From: Artemia franciscana
Taxonomy: Eukaryota; Arthropoda; Branchiopoda; Anostraca; Artemiidae
Direction of reading: 5' to 3'
Length of the DNA: 64,000 nt
Assembly: GCF_032884065.1 (NCBI RefSeq)
Contig: NC_088867.1
Location: 1,722,854-1,786,853 of the forward strand
The notes beneath the pieces were generated by a model. That model made no database searches. It saw nothing but the letters and a program-made list of their open reading frames with translations, and was not told the DNA's origin. This document shows, piece by piece, positions 60,462-64,000 of the stretch; positions within the stretch are counted from its first letter, which is position 1; every line of letters begins with the position of its first letter. The translations under genes were made by a program, and so were the position numbers.

Positions 60462-62129
60462 CTAAAATTGGAAAAAAAACATCTGTAGATACTCTACGAC
60501 TTGACTTTGGATATACGGTGGTTTCGTAATCTTTTGGGAGGGCAAGTCGGCAAGATGAAGAAAGGTATATTTTTAACCCACATATACGAAAATTCTTCTA
60601 AAAAAGACATTTGAAGCCACCTTGTTAGAGGGGAATTCCCCTTTTTACTCTAAGCACAGATAGGGTCAATGAATTATGCGGACGTGAACATAAATTTGCT
60701 TTTTTCTCCAAATATCTTTGCTTTCAATTTTGAATTTTAAATAGTAGTTAGGGTTAATCTTCTTGGTAGCTTCATGATGTTTTTTCTGTATAAAGTAAAA
60801 TAGCCCAAAAGACAACGGAGGGCACTGCGCAAAAAAATTGCTTTTTGAGCAAAATTATATAGGCCACGTGGTAAGCCATGTGTAAAGCATTGCTCAAATA
60901 TTTGTGAAAAGAAATTGAAAGTGAAGATCGTTGTCCCTTAATCCCTTGTAACTAATTATTATATTACTTTGTTTTTTAACTGTTTTAACTGTTTTTTGAA
61001 TTTTAACTGTTTTTAATAATTGTTTTATTGTTTTATATGTAAATTGTTTAATTGTAAAAATTGTTTTACATAATAATTATAGTTATTATGATTATTATAT
61101 ATTATTACAATTTTTTATTATATATTTTATTATATTTATTTTATTTATATTTTAGATTTTATTTATTATTATAGATTTTATTTTATAGTATAGATTTATA
61201 CTATATAATAAAAAAATAATTAAATAATCAATATAATAAAAAATGTAATATATAATAAAAACTATATAATAAAAAAAGAATAATATAATAAAATAATATA
61301 GATTTATTATTTTATTTTACAATATAGATTTTATATTATAGATTTTATGTTATCATTAGATTGTATTTATTATTGCATATTTATTATAAGTATTTAATAT
61401 AATTGTTATATTACTTCATTATTACTTTGTTGCATTCAACCTAGTTCCAACTAATTGGCTTTTATTTTAGCCTGAGTTATACTGAATTATTACAAATGTA
61501 TTGGGATTTATTATTGATTCTAATTAAAGGAGTAAAAACAGAGTTAAATATATAATCTGAATTATAATTAAAACAGAATATTTGCAGTTTTTAAATCAAA
61601 ATTTTAAAGAAAAACAGTCTCAGAGTAATTGAAAATAGTATTAAATCTCTCGAACAGAATTCTGCGTGCGTGCCTTTACGTTTTAAACTGTTTACAATGG
61701 CTTCAATTGGAGAGGGGGGCAAGGACCTGTGTTTTCTAGATTCTTAGTCCATCCCCTAGATTTGAAAATTACCTTTTTGGGCGTATCTTTCATGTAAAAT
61801 TACTTATTTGGCATTTTCATTGAAAAAACGTAATAGAAACTACAAGCCTCCCCCCAATTCTTGTGAATTTACGCCACTTTTTAAATAAATAAAAAGGGGT
61901 TGAGCTCGAGTATCACCCTAGAGATGGTTCTACAAGTACTACCTTCCAAAGAAAGTAAAATAACTACACCGATTCTCTATTTAAAAAAAAAAAATCTATG
62001 TCAGTTTCTTATAAAGATTCAAACTCTAACTTTCTTTAACAATAATTTAGTTTTAAATATTAGTGGTAGGGTTACCTGATAAACACGACTTTGATAAATC
62101 TTCAGACCCGCATGCATGAAACTACCCGG
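60462..62129. other. gene C upstream intron or flank, AT-rich tract
   Basis: 60970-61480 is extremely AT-rich simple sequence (TTTATTATA words). No signal-peptide exon was recognised on the minus strand. Confidence 0.5.
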
Positions 62130-63822
62130 CTCGTAAAGAGCGACCCGGCTCAATAGTAACCAAAACTCTAAAAAATGGAATTTTGATACCAGTAGCTACA
62201 TCAAAAGAATCGCATTTTAATGCTGGTTTCAAATATAAAAGTTTCATCAAGTTTAGTCTTACCCATCATTGTTACGAGCCTTAGAAAATTTGCGTTATTT
62301 TAGAAAATAGGGGGAAACACCCCCTAAAAGTCATAGAATCTTAACGAAAATCACACCATCAGATTCAGCGTATCAGAGAACCCTACTGTAGAAGTTTCGA
62401 GCTCCTATCTACAAAAATGTGGAATTTTGCATTTTTTGCCACAAGGCAGATCACGGATGCGTGTTTATTTGTTTTTTTGTTTTTTTTTTTCCCAGGGGTG
62501 ATCGTATCGACCCAGTTGTCCTTGAGTGTTGCAAGAGGGCTCATTCTAACGGAAATGAAAAATTCTAGTGCCCTTTTTAAGTGACCAAAAAAATTGGAGG
62601 GCACCTAGGCCCCTCCCACGCTAATTATTTTCCCAAAGTCAACGGATAAAAATTCTGAGATAGCCATTTTATTCAGTGTAGTCGAAAAACCTTATAACTA
62701 TGTCTTTGGGGACGAATTACTCCCCCACAGTCCCCGTGGGAGGGGCAACAAGTTACAAACTTTGACCTGTGCTTATATATAGTAATGGTTATTGGGAAGT
62801 ATACAGGCGTTTTCAGGAGGAGTTTTTGGTTGGGGGGAGGGGTTGAGAAGAGAAGGATATGCTGGGGGAACTTTCCATCGAGAATTTGTCATGGGAGAAG
62901 AAAATTTCCATGAAGGGAGAGCAGGATTTACTAGCATTATTTAAAAAAAAAAACAATTAAAAAATAAATGTGAAAAAGCTTTTTCAGCTGGAAGTAAGGA
63001 ACAGCAATAAAACTTAAAACAAACAGAGATTATTACCCATATGAGGGGCTCACCTCCTTCTAATACCTCGCTTTTTACGCTAAAGTATTTTTAGTAATTT
63101 CAACTATTTATTCTACGGCTTTTGTTATTCAGGGGTCATTCTTAATGAATTGGGATAAAATTTAAGCTTTAGTGTAAAGAGCGAGGTACTGACGATGGGG
63201 CGAATCCCCTCATATATGTAATAAAAATATGAGAATACAAAAGTTCTTTACGTAAGCTAATTTATAAGTTACGTAAATCTTTTACCAATAAAAATATTCG
63301 TAAAAAACTAAAAGTTCTAGTTGCTTTTTTAATTAACCAAAAAATCGGAGGGCAACTAGGCTTCGTCCCCCGCCCTTTTTTTCTCAAAATCATTCGATCA
63401 AAATTACGAGAAAGCTATTTAGCAAAAAAAAAAAAAAATACAAATTTCGTTTTGATTATTCCTCTGCGGAGAGCCAAAATCAAAACATGCATTGATTCAA
63501 AAACGTTCAGAAATTAAATAAAAAAAAAAATGTTTTTTTAACTGGAAGTAAGGAGCGACATTAAAACTTAAAACGCACAGAAATTACTTCGTATATCAAA
63601 GAGGCTGCTACCTCATCAACGCCCCGCTCTTTACGCTAAAATTTTTACTGTTTTAAAAAGAAGAATTGAGAGAAAGAGTCAAACTTTAGCGTAAAGAACG
63701 GGGCGTTGATGAGGTAGCAGCCTCTTTCATATACGAAGTAATTTCTGTGCGTTTTAAGCTTTAATGTCGCTCCTTACTTCCAGTTAAAAAAAACTTGTTT
63801 TTTTTATTTAATGTTATAAAAC
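62130..63822 (+). repeat. composite dispersed repeat, near-full copy
   Basis: Nearly identical to 9300-10990 throughout (for example CAATAGTAACCAAAACTCTA, TCACACCATCAGATTCAGCG), ending in a foldback (63515-63822). The left-end hairpin is missing: the copy starts with GTAAAGAGCGACCCGGCTC. Confidence 0.88.
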
Positions 63823-64000
63823 TATGATGTTAAATTTTTTGGTATATATATAGCGGTTGGTCAATCCTGAAAGAATTAGGTTAAACGAATAAAAGTTGTT
63901 CTATTAGGTATTTATTTTATCCTGTTTCTAAATATTGTGGCGGCTTTCTTGAAAATGCGCCGCATCCCTCCTAATGGTCTTGCAAATAGCCCTAATGATC
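63823..64000. other. window end, nothing recognised
   Basis: AT-rich, then a short GC-rich stretch. No feature. Confidence 0.4.

Noticed and set aside
62041-62100. Possible first exon of gene C on the minus strand (ATG CAT GCG GGT ... followed by GTAAC)
   Set aside because: The encoded peptide is not hydrophobic and the donor is not in phase 1.

Overview
This is a eukaryotic, AT-rich, repeat-saturated genomic window. It has short exons with GT..AG introns several kilobases long, Helitrons, several non-LTR retrotransposon lineages, foldback elements and long microsatellites. Secreted glycine-rich proteins and a TATA + TCAGT-type promoter suggest an arthropod. From memory the dispersed repeats look like those of the brine shrimp Artemia, but this is inference and was not checked. 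There is no prokaryotic gene organisation.

The host content I can support is three related split genes plus one tRNA. Gene A (+, 487-3722; first exon outside the window), gene B (+, 8944-27952; complete, 170 aa) and gene C (-, 41544-60461; first exon not found) share one layout. The layout is signal-peptide exon / short charged exon with an Arg-Arg pair / 21-30 aa linker exon / terminal low-complexity Gly-rich exon, and every intron is in phase 1. B and C also share a 40-residue C-terminal module around NIGPNGRPAL (29 of 40 identical by eye). A has GQTGFG-type repeats and lacks the module. B and C are convergent. A tRNA-Lys(TTT) lies between them at 36175-36247.

The introns and intergenic DNA are mostly mobile. 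Helitrons lie at 901-1855 (complete ends), 22786-25974 (decayed Rep/helicase, with a second copy inserted) and 43767-47343 (nested stack), with an N-terminal relic at 5760-6510. Non-LTR remnants lie at 1880-2200, 14945-15115, 31380-34600, 39880-40225, 42360-43460, 47425-48200, 49140-49600 and 58640-60240. A coding relic of an uncharacterised family with an 'AFTxCxT' motif lies at 57684-58620.

A non-coding composite repeat of about 1.7 kb, with a small hairpin at one end and a roughly 300 bp foldback at the other, occurs at 9271-10990, 15690-17388, 54090-56323 and 62130-63822, plus many fragments. Tandem arrays lie at 8170-8345, 14520-14945, 19487-20033, 32430-34060, 37256-39660 and 44490-45840. 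There is one assembly gap (28901-29000).

The most noteworthy signals are the three-gene secreted family with its conserved C-terminal module, the Helitrons that insert into their own TA tract and carry five CRE palindromes upstream of a TATA box, and a TIR element with a perfect 8-bp target-site duplication at 57011-57473.
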